A stretch of DNA of 51,832 nucleotides, from positions 1 to 51,832 of the forward strand of contig NZ_NFZV01000029.1 in NCBI RefSeq assembly GCF_003399765.1. Direction: 5' to 3'. Position 1 is the stretch's first letter, and every line of letters starts with the position of its first letter. A model generated the notes under the pieces. The model ran no database searches, was not told the origin of the DNA, and worked only from the letters and a program-made list of their open reading frames with translations. This document shows, piece after piece, positions 8,975 through 18,031 of this stretch. The translations under genes were made by a program, and so were the position numbers. This DNA comes from Alkalilimnicola ehrlichii. Lineage in GTDB: Bacteria > Pseudomonadota > Gammaproteobacteria > Nitrococcales > AK92.

Positions 8975-10209
8975 CTAGTCCTCGACCGGCTCTAACCGAT
9001 ACACACCTCCGTCCGCTTCGTCGGTGGCCACATACAGCATTCCGTCGGGGCCTTGCCTAACGTCGCGAATACGACCGACAACGCCGTCTAACAAAATTTC
9101 GTCGTCGACGACTTCATCGCCATTAAGGGTTAAACGATGCAAGCGCTCCTGCGCCAATGAGCCGGCGAACAGATTACCCCGCCACTGTGGGAAAGACTCG
9201 CCGTCGTAAAAGGTCAGCCCCGACGGGGCCATTGACTCTTCCCACCAGTAGGCAGGCTCGACCACGCCCGGCGCTTGAGATCCGATCCCGGTAAATTGCC
9301 CCGTCGAGTACTCGGTACCATAAGCAACCTGCGGCCAGCCGTAATTGGCTCCCGCCTCAATCCGATAAAGCAAATCGCCGCCAAGCGGGCCGTGATCGAC
9401 CGCCCAAATGGCACCCGACCCAGGGTCTATGGCTATACCCTGCTTATTTCGATGCCCAAACGAGTAGATCTCCGGACGCAGATTCCCTGGCTCTCGATTA
9501 ACGAAAGGATTGTCCTCCGTCGCGCCTCCGTCTTCGTGCAACCGAATCATCGATCCGGCCGGATCCGTTAGATCTTGCGAGGGGTAACGCAGCCCTCTAT
9601 CTCCTATCGAGAACATCACGGTGCCGTCGCCCGGGAAAACGATTCGAGATCCGTAGTGCCTACCGGGGTCGGTTCTCGGCGCTTGGACGTATAGCGGCTC
9701 TACATCTACTAGCTCGCTTCCGTCCTGGCTTAAACGCCCACGCGCCAGCGCCGTGCCGGTGCCGTATTCGGCGTCGCCGAGCACGGCATCGTCGTCGCCC
9801 GGGCTGGAGTAGGTAAAGTAAATCCAGCCGTTATTCTCGTAATCGGGGTGCAAAGCAATATCCAACAAACCACCCTGCCCCTCCCCTTCGGCGGGATCGT
9901 CTTCCTCGGTAGCAACGCCGATCATGGGCAGACCGGATACTTCGGTGACTTGCGAGCCGTCCACCAACTGTAATCGCCCTGGCCGTTCGGTCACGAGCAT
10001 TCGCCCGTCAGGCAACCACGCCATCGCCCAAGGATGCTCAAGACCGCCCACAACCCGCACAACGCGAAACGACGCTTCGTCGCTCTCAAGAGCCGACTCT
10101 ACGACCTCGTTGACAACTTCAACCTCTGCCTGAACGTGAAAGCTGACTCCTATAGCTACCCCCCCGCGATAAGACCTGTCCCAAACCATTTAGGGCATCC
10201 TTGCTGCAT
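8975..10209 (-). CDS. PQQ-dependent aldose sugar dehydrogenase (YliI/Asd type), frame broken in the signal peptide
   Basis: Six-bladed beta-propeller of the glucose/sorbosone dehydrogenase family; oxidises aldoses in the periplasm with PQQ. Motifs: LEHPWAMAWLPDGRMLVTER at the N-terminus of the domain, GLLDIALHPDYENNGWIYF, RHYGSRIVF, FGHRNKQGIAIDP and GGDLLYRIEAGANYGWP. A clear AGGAGG precedes the ATG at 10209. From there the frame reads MQQGCPKWFGTGLIAGG and hits a stop just after a C7 run at 10159-10165. One more C joins it to VAIGVSFHVQAEV and the whole enzyme, supplying a proper signal peptide (repaired length about 411). Without that base only a leaderless 404-residue form would be possible. 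No PQQ synthesis genes are nearby. Confidence 0.87.
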
Positions 10210-10721
10210 CTACCGACCTCCTAGCTACGCATCCCGATCCGCCGCAACCGCGGCCTACCGCTCTATAACAGCGGCTGAGCACTGCCTAAAATACCTTGAG
10301 GAACACGTTCGGAATTTCTCCAAGAACTGGGGCGATAGAAACCGCTCTACAAGTACACAGGGGCCAACCTGCCCACCTACCCGAGCCTATGAAACAAAAA
10401 ACAAATTCGCATCACGTTCTGCAGCGAATATAAGTCATGCTTACGGTGACAGAGGCGTCATATTTGACGTAATGTCGCCCAAGGCATCGCGCAGGTACTA
10501 GCCTCTGTAACAAATCACTGTTATGTTTCAGCAGAAAAGCCCAAACGGCTTAGCAGGCTGCTGAACTATTGCAAAAGCGAAGGAAGGGAACCACTGACAA
10601 GCCGAGGGAGCGTACCGCGAGGTAACGTTGTCAGCGGTCCTAAAAACGACCGACTCAGCTTTTTGAAGCTTGAAAGGCCATAATAATAAAACAATACGAT
10701 AATAACGAACGAGGAGAACTC
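10210..10721. other. Intergenic region upstream of fadD
   Basis: About 510 bases with no convincing gene on either strand. The left part holds the minus-strand promoter of the sugar dehydrogenase. Between 10550 and 10680 there are short inverted repeats (CTGACAA at 10594-10600 with TTGTCAG at 10628-10634; GGTC and GACC at 10636-10651) inside a GC-rich block that ends in an AT-rich stretch just before the fadD ribosome site. The GCAGGCTGCTGAAC near 10555 resembles sequences seen at ends of some insertion elements, but no second end or transposase is present. It may be a transcribed leader or an IS scar. Confidence 0.35.
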
Positions 10722-12455
10722 ATGAATCTTCCCCAATCGGTATACGATAGTCGGCCGTGGATTCAGCACTATGGTTCGATGCCGGCAGAGTTGAAGACGC
10801 CAGAATATAATAATGTGGTCGAGATGATCGTCCGCAGCGCGGAGCAGTTTGCCGCTCGCAAGGCCTTCACCGCCGTTACCGCCAATGGCATGAACGGCAC
10901 ATTGAGCTACGCCAAGGCCGACGAGCACTCGGATGCTTTCGCGGTTTATCTAAGAGAACACCTAGGACTCAAGGAAGGCGCGCGGGTCGCTATCCAAATG
11001 CCCAATTGCCTTACGTTTCCGGTTGCCGCCTTCGGCATACTCAAAGCCGGTTGCGTCCTGGTCAACGTCAATCCGCTCTACACTGCGGTAGAGATGGAAA
11101 AACAATTTATCGACAGCGGCGTCGAGGCGCTCGTTATTGTCGATATGTTCGCGGATAAACTCACAGATATCTTGCCGCGGACGCAGGTGAAGCACGTCAT
11201 ACTCACCAGTGTTTCCGAGATGTTCCCGCCTGTTGTGAAACAGGTGATTAAACTCGTTCAGCGCTACTGGAACCGGATGATTCCAAAGTGCGAGGTCCAA
11301 ACTACGCCGTTTCGGGAAACGCTGCACAAAGGGTACGAGCTGAAGCAGAATCGGCAGATCGCAGTTAAAACGTATTGGGAGCACCTGACCCGCGACTCCG
11401 TTGCCGTATTACAATATACTGGCGGCACCACCGGCATCGCCAAAGGCGCGATGCTTACGCATGGCAATCTGCTGACCAACGTCGACCAAATACATGCAAC
11501 GGGCGTGGCCCATAACGACGAACGCCAGGAGGTAATGCTAACGGCGCTGCCGCTTTACCATATCTTCGCCTTCTCGGTTAACTTGCTCGCCTTCCACCAC
11601 ATGGGCGGGAATAACATCCTGATTCCGAGCCCACGCCCCATAAGCAACTTACGGCGGGCGATCGAAAACTATCCAGTCACATGGATGACCGGGGTAAACA
11701 CCTTATTCAACGCCCTCCTGAATGAAGATTGGTTCAAGGTCTATCCGCCCAAGCACCTACACGCGGCCATCGCCGGCGGTGCCGCCTTGCATCAAGCCGT
11801 CGCTAAACGCTGGGCGGAGGTGACCGGTACTCGGCTGGTAGAAGGTTACGGGCTTACCGAAACGTCGCCGGTTATTACGTTCAATCCTCTAGAAGGCAAG
11901 GTGCGCCCGGGCAGCATTGGGGTTCCCGTTCCTGGGACGGACGTACGCATCGTAGACGACCAAGGTCGTCCCGTACCGGTCGGAGAATCCGGCGAACTCA
12001 TCGTTCAAGGCCCACAGGTAATGCTTGGATATTGGAACAGGGACGAAGAAACGGCGAAAGCGGTCAAGGACGGCTGGTTCTACACCGGCGATATGGCGCG
12101 CATGGACGAAGACGGCTTCTTCTATATCGTCGACCGTAAAAAGGACATGATCCTCGTTAGCGGGTTTAACGTCTATCCGAACGAGGTTGAAGACTGCATT
12201 GCTAAGATCGACGCCGTACAGGAAGTCGCCGTGATCGGCGTACCGGACCAGGGTACCGGCGAAGCGGTTCGGGCCTATGTGGTCAAACGCGACGAAGTCA
12301 CTGCCGAAGAAGTACGGCAACACTGCCTGAAAGCCCTCGCCCGCTATAAAGTGCCGAAGCAAGTCGAGTTCCGCGACGAGCTACCGAAGACGCCCATCGG
12401 CAAAGTCCTACGGAAAGACCTGCGCCAGGAATACCTGCAGCAGCACGCACAATAA
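10722..12455 (+). CDS. fadD: Long-chain fatty acid-CoA ligase
   Basis: ANL-superfamily ligase that activates fatty acids to acyl-CoA via acyl-AMP at the inner membrane, feeding beta-oxidation or lipid synthesis. At 577 residues it is of FadD size. Motifs in order: the AMP-binding P-loop LQYTGGTTGIAKGAMLTHGN, LPLYHIFAF, the VEGYGLTETSPV adenine-binding motif, GWFYTGDMARMDEDGFFYIV and the hinge/fatty-acyl signature DRKKDMILVSGFNVYPNEVE. The catalytic lysine near the C-terminus is in LPKTPIGKVLRKDLR. The start has GAGGAGAA nine bases before the ATG. The BASS transporter gene follows after 26 bases and the pair ends at one strong terminator, so uptake and CoA activation of a carboxylate may be coupled. 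Confidence 0.93.
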   Translation: MNLPQSVYDSRPWIQHYGSMPAELKTPEYNNVVEMIVRSAEQFAARKAFTAVTANGMNGTLSYAKADEHSDAFAVYLREHLGLKEGARVAIQMPNCLTFPVAAFGILKAGCVLVNVNPLYTAVEMEKQFIDSGVEALVIVDMFADKLTDILPRTQVKHVILTSVSEMFPPVVKQVIKLVQRYWNRMIPKCEVQTTPFRETLHKGYELKQNRQIAVKTYWEHLTRDSVAVLQYTGGTTGIAKGAMLTHGNLLTNVDQIHATGVAHNDERQEVMLTALPLYHIFAFSVNLLAFHHMGGNNILIPSPRPISNLRRAIENYPVTWMTGVNTLFNALLNEDWFKVYPPKHLHAAIAGGAALHQAVAKRWAEVTGTRLVEGYGLTETSPVITFNPLEGKVRPGSIGVPVPGTDVRIVDDQGRPVPVGESGELIVQGPQVMLGYWNRDEETAKAVKDGWFYTGDMARMDEDGFFYIVDRKKDMILVSGFNVYPNEVEDCIAKIDAVQEVAVIGVPDQGTGEAVRAYVVKRDEVTAEEVRQHCLKALARYKVPKQVEFRDELPKTPIGKVLRKDLRQEYLQQHAQ

Positions 12456-12481
12456 GACAATAATAATTAGAGGAGAAAAAC

Positions 12482-13378
12482 ATGTTACAACCGTGGGAAC
12501 AATCCCTGCTGAACCTGATGATGATCGTCATCATGTTGGGTATGGGGGCTTCGTTAACGTTCAAAGACTTCCGCTTAGCCTTTCGGCAACCGCAGGCCAT
12601 CCTGATCGGTTTCGCCTCGCAATATTTATTCATGCCACTGATTGCATTCATCTTGGCCCGCAGCCTGGGCCTGTCTCAACTGCATACGGTTGCGTTAGTA
12701 CTCATGGGCTGTATACCCGGCGGCACCACGTCCAACCTGTTTGCCTATTTCTCGCGCAGCGTGCTGGGCTTGAGCATTCTGATGACGGTTTGCTCGACCT
12801 TAGCGGCCGTCATCATGGTTCCCGCCACGCTTGCCCTCTATACCGCAGGCATCGATGCCGAGTTCAGGATTCCGTCGGATAACGTAGCGGCAATTCTATT
12901 CGTACTACTGATACCGACCGTACTCGGTATTGTTCTGCGAAGGAGCAACGCTAATGTTGGAGCGGTTACGGAATTGATCGGCGGCGTTGTCGGGGTTCTT
13001 GTCATTCTCTTCCTGATCGGCGCCTATATCCCGCGCAACCTCGATCTGCTAAGCACAACGCCGAAGGAGATTTACATTGCGGCGATCGGGCTCGGCCTGT
13101 GCGGCTTCCTCATCGGCTACTGGTTCAGCCGGGCTCTGCGTTTGAACTCGGCCAAAGCGCGTACCGTTTCCCTCGAAACAGGGATTCAGAACGGCCCCTT
13201 AGCCATCCTTATCGTCGGTATGACCTTTGAAGGCACGCAACAACAAGAAATGCTCTTGATCCCAGTGCTGTACTCGATGTTTATCGTATTTACATCCAGT
13301 TTAATAACGATTTATTATCGTGCACGCAGCTTGAAAGAAGAACTGGCAAGAGACCAAGCTAAGGTAGAACCGGCATAA
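12482..13378 (+). CDS. Bile acid:sodium symporter (BASS) family transporter
   Basis: 298 residues with about nine or ten hydrophobic segments across the whole length. Family signatures are LGMGASLTFKDF near residue 20, VLMGCIPGGTTSNLFAYFSR (the discontinuous-helix cation site) and SLETGIQNGPLAILIVGM near residue 225. BASS proteins use sodium to import organic anions such as 2-oxo acids, pantoate or bile acids; the substrate here is unknown. It sits 26 bases after fadD with its own GAGGAGAA ribosome site and is followed by a perfect 18-bp terminator stem. The operon with an acyl-CoA ligase suggests a carboxylate substrate (inference). A second BASS gene lies at 23476. Confidence 0.9.
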   Translation: MLQPWEQSLLNLMMIVIMLGMGASLTFKDFRLAFRQPQAILIGFASQYLFMPLIAFILARSLGLSQLHTVALVLMGCIPGGTTSNLFAYFSRSVLGLSILMTVCSTLAAVIMVPATLALYTAGIDAEFRIPSDNVAAILFVLLIPTVLGIVLRRSNANVGAVTELIGGVVGVLVILFLIGAYIPRNLDLLSTTPKEIYIAAIGLGLCGFLIGYWFSRALRLNSAKARTVSLETGIQNGPLAILIVGMTFEGTQQQEMLLIPVLYSMFIVFTSSLITIYYRARSLKEELARDQAKVEPA

Positions 13379-13382
13379 GCGC

Positions 13383-13423
13383 AGAAAGCCGGAGCCGGCA
13401 GTAAGTGCCGGCTCCGGCTTTCT
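13383..13423. terminator. Bidirectional rho-independent terminator
   Basis: A perfect 18-base inverted repeat (13383-13400 with 13406-13423) with a 5-base loop GTAAG; the stem begins AGAAAGCCGG. It lies between the BASS transporter and the convergent outer-membrane protein gene. Confidence 0.85.
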
Positions 13424-13443
13424 CATACTGAGCTGGACAAGGA

Positions 13444-13998
13444 CTAAAAGCGCATTCCGGCCGTCACCATCATGCCGGCAACCCCGAACACGATCACATC
13501 CGCCTCCACGGCTCGCCACCTAACCCCAATCGACGGCAAAGCTGCTGGAGCGACACCAAAGTCGTTGAATGGAATCTTGTTCTGATACTCGCCTTTGTAA
13601 CCGCGTATAAACCCCGCGCTAAGCTTTGCTCTTACCTCTAAGTCCTGCTCCGAGCGCCACAGCGGGAACTCGTGCCCAACATAGAAGTACCAAGTAGGCT
13701 GGTCAAAAGAATTCTTAAACCAGCTCACTCCGGCTAGCCATCGATCAGGATTATGTACTTCCAGACTTATCAGATTCTGCGTGTTGTTATGTTCAGGGTC
13801 AGGACTAAAGTGGGTCGTCCAGATACTTGTCTGTAAGTAACTATGACTATACTCCAACTCTGGCCAAGGCAACGGGTAGAAGGAAGAAAAGCCTGCCTTC
13901 GCCGGAGCACTCAAGCCGAGGCTCCCTAGCAACAACAATACCCCTATCAACGGGCTGGGTAAGCCCTTCGACTTTAAGCGTTCGTTACCGCTCATCAT
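13444..13998 (-). CDS. Small outer-membrane beta-barrel protein (PagP-like size), unknown function
   Basis: 184 residues with a signal peptide (hydrophobic PLIGVLLLLGSLGLSAPAKA, cleavage about residue 35). The mature chain of about 150 residues alternates polar and hydrophobic positions and ends in GVAGMMVTAGMRF, the C-terminal Phe signature of BAM-assembled barrels. The length suits an eight-stranded barrel such as PagP or PagL, but their catalytic residues are not obvious. Conserved-looking segments are SPDPEHNNTQNLISLE, WYFYVGHEFPLW and GFIRGYKGEYQNKIPFNDFG, typical of an uncharacterised proteobacterial family. Start is ATG 13998 or 13995. The gene stands alone before the convergent terminator. 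Confidence 0.65.
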   Translation of the reverse strand: MMSGNERLKSKGLPSPLIGVLLLLGSLGLSAPAKAGFSSFYPLPWPELEYSHSYLQTSIWTTHFSPDPEHNNTQNLISLEVHNPDRWLAGVSWFKNSFDQPTWYFYVGHEFPLWRSEQDLEVRAKLSAGFIRGYKGEYQNKIPFNDFGVAPAALPSIGVRWRAVEADVIVFGVAGMMVTAGMRF

Positions 13999-14500
13999 AA
14001 ATCACTCAGACCTAACACCAGCCATCGTTAAACAGAAGCGGCGTAAGAGTACGGTTAAGCTTTGCACGACACAAGTGCACAAATCACGCTGCCTAAACGA
14101 CCCGGCCCGCCGTCGCTGCAAGCGAGACCCGCAGGCATCTTCATACACAAAGGTGACGACAGGCGCCGCCAAGGTTTACAACGAACCCTCCACGAGCGCG
14201 ACTAGCGAAAACAAAGAACATAAAAGACAACTAATCGCCTTCACAAAAAAGCCAATTAACTCATCAAAAAAACCAAACAAAATAGTTTCGCACAGCAGAA
14301 CAGATCTAGAAAAACACAAACAGGCAAGGAGCGAAACCTCTTCTCAATTTCATAAATCCTCTAGGAGAAACAAAGAAAATATATTAAAAAACAGCAACTT
14401 AACTATAAAATTGATAACAAAACCCGCATCCGCTAATCTTAGTCCGGCAATACAACATCGCGGCCAAACAACAAAACGCACCCTAAAAGGAGAAGAGAAA
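13999..14500. other. Intergenic region with A-rich stretch
   Basis: About 500 bases between divergent genes. From about 14170 the plus strand becomes very A-rich and T-poor with no codon-like structure; I see no gene in it. It contrasts sharply with flanking coding DNA. The right end carries a promoter-like element and the ribosome site for the small secreted protein. Confidence 0.5.
14411..14439 (+). promoter_or_regulatory. Candidate sigma-70 promoter of the small secreted protein gene
   Basis: TTGATA at 14411-14416, a 17-base spacer, then TAATCT at 14434-14439. The -35 is 5/6 to consensus and the -10 is weak. Predicted transcript start near 14446 leaves a leader of about 55 bases before the ATG. 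Confidence 0.35.
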
Positions 14501-14791
14501 ATGAAAAAATCCGCATTACTTGCACTGTTTTTAATCGGCCTTCCCTTAGCCACCGTTAAAGCGGCCAACGAAGATGCGGCCGGTGCTTGTACGTTTGCAC
14601 AACTGGCCTACCATGAAGATCGGGGGTTACCCGCGGATACTTGGGACGACGACGACGTTTACGCCTACTGCAACGACACACCCTATTCCGCAGAGAAATG
14701 GACTTGCGTACTTGACGAACTCGATGCCGGCGAAAGCTATGCCGAGGCCGAAGCAGCGTGCGGCCTCAGCGACTCCGGGTTTGATTGGTAA
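14501..14791 (+). CDS. Small secreted acidic protein with four cysteines
   Basis: 96 residues starting at the ATG at 14501, with AAAAGGAGAAG just upstream; an in-frame extension further upstream runs through the A-rich non-coding stretch and is not credible. The signal peptide is MKKSALLALFLIGLPLATVKA. The mature protein of about 75 residues is very acidic (DTWDDDDVYAYC) and has four cysteines (after AGA, in AYCND, in WTCVL and in AACGL), enough for two disulfides. No family is recognised. The pattern of one aromatic-acidic domain with paired cysteines could be a small secreted binding or inhibitor protein, but that is a guess. A hairpin terminator follows at 14819. Confidence 0.7.
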   Translation: MKKSALLALFLIGLPLATVKAANEDAAGACTFAQLAYHEDRGLPADTWDDDDVYAYCNDTPYSAEKWTCVLDELDAGESYAEAEAACGLSDSGFDW

Positions 14792-15113
14792 GCGCACGGA
14801 CTCGGTAAGCGACGCTCAGCCTGGCCGGATATTCGTTCCGACCAGGCCTCACTCGCCTATTTTCCCCTCCATCGACACCAAGAGCACCTCCTTCGCGAAC
14901 GACACTTAGCCACGTAAGCCTTCAGCTCCTCCACCGACTGCCGCTATTTAAAAAGAGAACTGCCGATGTCTAAGCAATGGAGTTCCTTAGCCTGTTTAAG
15001 GCGCTGCACAGGCGACAATGGCAGGTCGGTATGGATCGGCTACGAGGTGGACTTCAGGTATGCCCCACGGGGAACCGGTAACCAATCACCGCATCTCTCA
15101 TCATGGAGCGGAG
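14792..15113. other. Intergenic region before the GGDEF/EAL gene
   Basis: About 320 bases. It holds the terminator described at 14819-14847 and the leader of the GGDEF/EAL gene. In-frame upstream starts for that gene exist at 15018 and 15060. Nothing else is seen. Confidence 0.45.
14819..14847 (+). terminator. Rho-independent terminator of the small secreted protein gene
   Basis: An 11-bp stem with one mismatch (14819-14829 with 14837-14847) and a 7-base loop, 28 bases after the stop codon, followed shortly by a TATTTTCC stretch. Confidence 0.5.
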
Positions 15114-17078
15114 ATGCGCAACGGAAATCTGCGGGCCTACTTAATACGGCAACTTTTCGAGTCGTTTCGCGGTGTTTATACCCTGACGGTTGCCGCCTCC
15201 ATCGCTGCCGCCATCATCTTATGGCCCTATTTACCGGCTTGGCTGATCCTTAGCTGGGTTACCGCTGTCGCCGCTGCCGAATGCTTCAAAGCCGCGATTG
15301 GCTACGCCTATCTTTACTTCGACTCTCCCAACAACATTAAGCGATGGAACAGGCTGTTTGGCACCGCCACGAGGCTCGGTAGCGCGGCCTGGAGCTTCTG
15401 TGCGCTTTTTCTAATCTGGCCTCTTCCCGACATGATGGCCTTAATCCTCGGCATGGCTAGCTTGTGCCTGGCGGCCGTTACCCTGAATCCGTTAATCGGC
15501 TTCCACCGCATTTATCGCGACTGCACGCTTATCCTGATTATTCCCATCAGCACCGCCCTAATGTTAATGCCGCCGGCGTTTGGCAAAGATGCGTGGGCGG
15601 GCTTAGTCATTTTAACGTCTGGGCTGTACTTGATCGTTCTGTCGGTACGGCTCCAACGACGACGGTTGCGCGCCTTGAAGGCATTCTTTAATTATCGAGG
15701 CCTTTCGCGACAACTCCATTTCGAGCGCGACCGGCGCCGTGAGATTCAGGAACGTCTTGCCCAAGCAACCACCATCGACATGCTCACGGGCCTACCGAAT
15801 CAGAAACGTTTTTTGGAACAAGCCCAGGAGTTACTTAATCGCGAACTGGAAACAATACCCTCGCGCGACATAGTGATTCTACTCATCGATCTTGAAGGCT
15901 TCACTCAGATCAACAGCAGCATCGGGCGCGCCGGGGGCGATTATCTGTTGCTCCAAACCGGACTTAGGCTCAAATACGTAATTTCCGAAGGAGCTATCGG
16001 TCGTATTGGCAACGACGAGTTTGCGATAGCCACTCCGCTCCCTCCCGGCGCAACCCATGCCGGACGACTAATAAACCATTTACGAAGCGCGTTAGAAGCG
16101 CCGGTTCGTTGGGACGAACGCAATGTCGAAACGGCGGTGAGCATAGGTTACAGCCTGGCACCTAAACATGGCACCGACATCGAAACGGTGCTGCGTAAAG
16201 CCGACATAGCCCTTCATCAGGCTCGCATATCCAGTAGCAATCAACCGCTTGAGTTCAAACTCGAAATGGAAACGCATATCGCAAACCGATTTGCGCTACA
16301 GCGGGCACTGCGACACGCGATGGAAAATAATGAGCTGAGCTTAGCGTATCAACCGTTGATTCATCTAAATACCGGGCAGGTCGTCGGGGCAGAGACGCTG
16401 CTGCGATGGCACAGCAAAGAGTTCGGTCCCGTCTCGCCAGTCCAGTTTATTCCATTAGCCGAACAAACTGGGCTAATCAATGAGATCGGCCGCTGGGTGC
16501 TGCGCGAAGCCTGTCGGCAAGCGGCGCTATGGATGTCGAGCCGGAAAGATTTCGCTATCTCTGTGAATGTGTCCTTAGAGCAATTGGCCGATACCAGCTT
16601 CTCCGACACCGTTCGCGATGCACTTCGAATGTCCGGCCTCCCGCCTAAAGCGCTGCTAATAGAAATTACCGAGAGCGTTTTAATGACGGACCCGGCTTCG
16701 ATTATCCGTTTGTTACGCGAAATCCGCCAGCTAGGCGTTCGGATTGCTCTGGACGACTTCGGTACCGGCTATTCGGCGCTTAGTTACCTGATTCAGCTCG
16801 ATATCGATTACCTCAAACTGGATAAGACGTTTATAAGTAACCTTACCCGTAGCGACAGAGCCGCTACAATTGTCCGCTCTACTATGGCGCTGGCAAAAGC
16901 CTTACGCCTACAGGTAATCGCCGAAGGCATCGAAACGCCGGATGACTGGCACCGACTGAACGACGAACACTGCATGTTCGGGCAAGGCTTTCATTTCAGT
17001 CGCCCCGTGCCGGCAGCCCAGTTCGAAGCGTTACCGGAACGTTATCCACTGCCGCGACGAAGAGAACAGGCGTACTAA
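15114..17078 (+). CDS. Membrane GGDEF-EAL protein, probable c-di-GMP phosphodiesterase
   Basis: About 654 residues from the ATG at 15114 (GGAGCGGAG directly upstream). Residues about 20-185 form roughly six membrane helices of an undefined sensor type. A GGDEF domain follows, but its signature is GNDEF at residue 299, so diguanylate cyclase activity is doubtful. The EAL domain starts near 400: the signature reads ETL (Glu at residue 427) in GAETLLRW, and the other catalytic segments are intact (ISVNVS, IEITES, ALDDFGTGYSAL, LKLDKTF, VIAEGIET, GQGFHFSRP). It most likely degrades c-di-GMP, with the GNDEF domain as a GTP-sensing module as in PdeA-like enzymes (inference). It is convergent with fxsA, eight bases apart. 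Confidence 0.88.
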   Translation: MRNGNLRAYLIRQLFESFRGVYTLTVAASIAAAIILWPYLPAWLILSWVTAVAAAECFKAAIGYAYLYFDSPNNIKRWNRLFGTATRLGSAAWSFCALFLIWPLPDMMALILGMASLCLAAVTLNPLIGFHRIYRDCTLILIIPISTALMLMPPAFGKDAWAGLVILTSGLYLIVLSVRLQRRRLRALKAFFNYRGLSRQLHFERDRRREIQERLAQATTIDMLTGLPNQKRFLEQAQELLNRELETIPSRDIVILLIDLEGFTQINSSIGRAGGDYLLLQTGLRLKYVISEGAIGRIGNDEFAIATPLPPGATHAGRLINHLRSALEAPVRWDERNVETAVSIGYSLAPKHGTDIETVLRKADIALHQARISSSNQPLEFKLEMETHIANRFALQRALRHAMENNELSLAYQPLIHLNTGQVVGAETLLRWHSKEFGPVSPVQFIPLAEQTGLINEIGRWVLREACRQAALWMSSRKDFAISVNVSLEQLADTSFSDTVRDALRMSGLPPKALLIEITESVLMTDPASIIRLLREIRQLGVRIALDDFGTGYSALSYLIQLDIDYLKLDKTFISNLTRSDRAATIVRSTMALAKALRLQVIAEGIETPDDWHRLNDEHCMFGQGFHFSRPVPAAQFEALPERYPLPRRREQAY

Positions 17079-17086
17079 TACACCTG

Positions 17087-17545
17087 CTAATCCTTACGCT
17101 CATATTCGCCTTCAATTATATGGGAGCCGTCCGCCTCCCGCCCCTGCGGCCGACGTGTCGTACTGTCATAAGCCCCAGCCCCCATCGCGGAAACCACGGT
17201 AACCCGTCGCAAAACATGGCTTACCAGCCAACGGCGGGTGAATGGCAGCAGACACATAAAGCCTACCGCATCGGTGGCAAATCCTGGCGTTACCAACAGC
17301 GCCCCGCCAATTCCCAGGGCGATGCCTTCGAGCATTTCGTGCGCCGGCAACTGGCCCTGATCCAAGTTATGGCGCGCCCGCGCCATAGTCCGAACACCTT
17401 GCTGTCGTAACAAGGCACCGCCAAGCACCGCCGTCAAAACGCAAAGCCCGATCGTGGGCAATGCGCCGATTACCTGACCGACCTGAATCAACAAGTAAAT
17501 TTCCACAAACGGAACAATCAAGAACAGCAAGATAAAAATAGGCAA
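17087..17545 (-). CDS. fxsA: FxsA family membrane protein
   Basis: 152 residues. The N-terminus MPIFILLFLIVPFVEIYLLI is the hallmark of FxsA. It is followed by GALPTIGLCVLTAVLGGALLRQQG, a central amphipathic stretch and ALGIGGALLVTPGFATDAVGF, also a conserved FxsA segment, then a hydrophilic tail ending in EGEYERKD. FxsA is an inner-membrane protein first known for relieving exclusion of phage T7 by F plasmid PifA in E. coli; its normal job is unknown. In many proteobacteria it precedes groESL, but no groES is in this window. It stands alone, tail to tail with the GGDEF/EAL gene. Confidence 0.9.
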   Translation of the reverse strand: MPIFILLFLIVPFVEIYLLIQVGQVIGALPTIGLCVLTAVLGGALLRQQGVRTMARARHNLDQGQLPAHEMLEGIALGIGGALLVTPGFATDAVGFMCLLPFTRRWLVSHVLRRVTVVSAMGAGAYDSTTRRPQGREADGSHIIEGEYERKD

Positions 17546-18031
17546 GTTCGCCTCCTATGCTAAAAAGCCGAGCGCCACCCATGGCCGGGCGGCAACGTCA
17601 AAATCATAACGGAGAAACGATCTTTTACACCCTCTCTCGCGCCGGTTGTTGAAAACGCCTCATGTAGCCAACAAACCGTGATCAAGGAAACGCGCTCAGT
17701 TGGTCGTTAGGCAACTGAAATGGGACTTAGTGCCCGAAAAAACGCGCTGCACAGCTCAGACAAACGCTATCGATGACAACGCTTCGCCCTAACACCTGGA
17801 AGGCGTAACGGGATAAGCAGCGCTCACGCCCTGATCACTAAGAGTACGCCTTCACGCTTAGATTTGCCTATTCAGCGGGCGTCTTAGCACACCCCTCCAG
17901 GGCATTTGGATATAGCGATAAACATCCCTCAGAGGATTACTGCGGAGCAGCAGGCCCACAAAGCCCAAGATGGACTTTGGCAGCACCCGCTTGGCACGAC
18001 AAGGACGATGTCACCCGATAAGGATACGGCC
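17546..18031. other. Intergenic region between fxsA and lpxR
   Basis: About 490 bases between divergent genes. An in-frame extension of the lpxR-like gene reaches 17906 but lacks a signal peptide at its front and is not favoured. No RNA gene, repeat or clear promoter was found. Confidence 0.4.

Noticed and set aside
10034-10501. Plus-strand open frame over the sugar dehydrogenase 5' end
   Set aside because: Antisense to a confident gene, with no family match by eye and no ribosome site.
10550-10660. Possible insertion-sequence end upstream of fadD
   Set aside because: Only one end-like motif was seen, with no matching partner, no target duplication and no transposase, so it is mentioned only as a possible scar.
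14075-14500. N-terminal extension of the small secreted protein
   Set aside because: The extension is Lys/Asn/Ser-rich translation of A-rich DNA. The real start has a strong ribosome site followed by a signal peptide.
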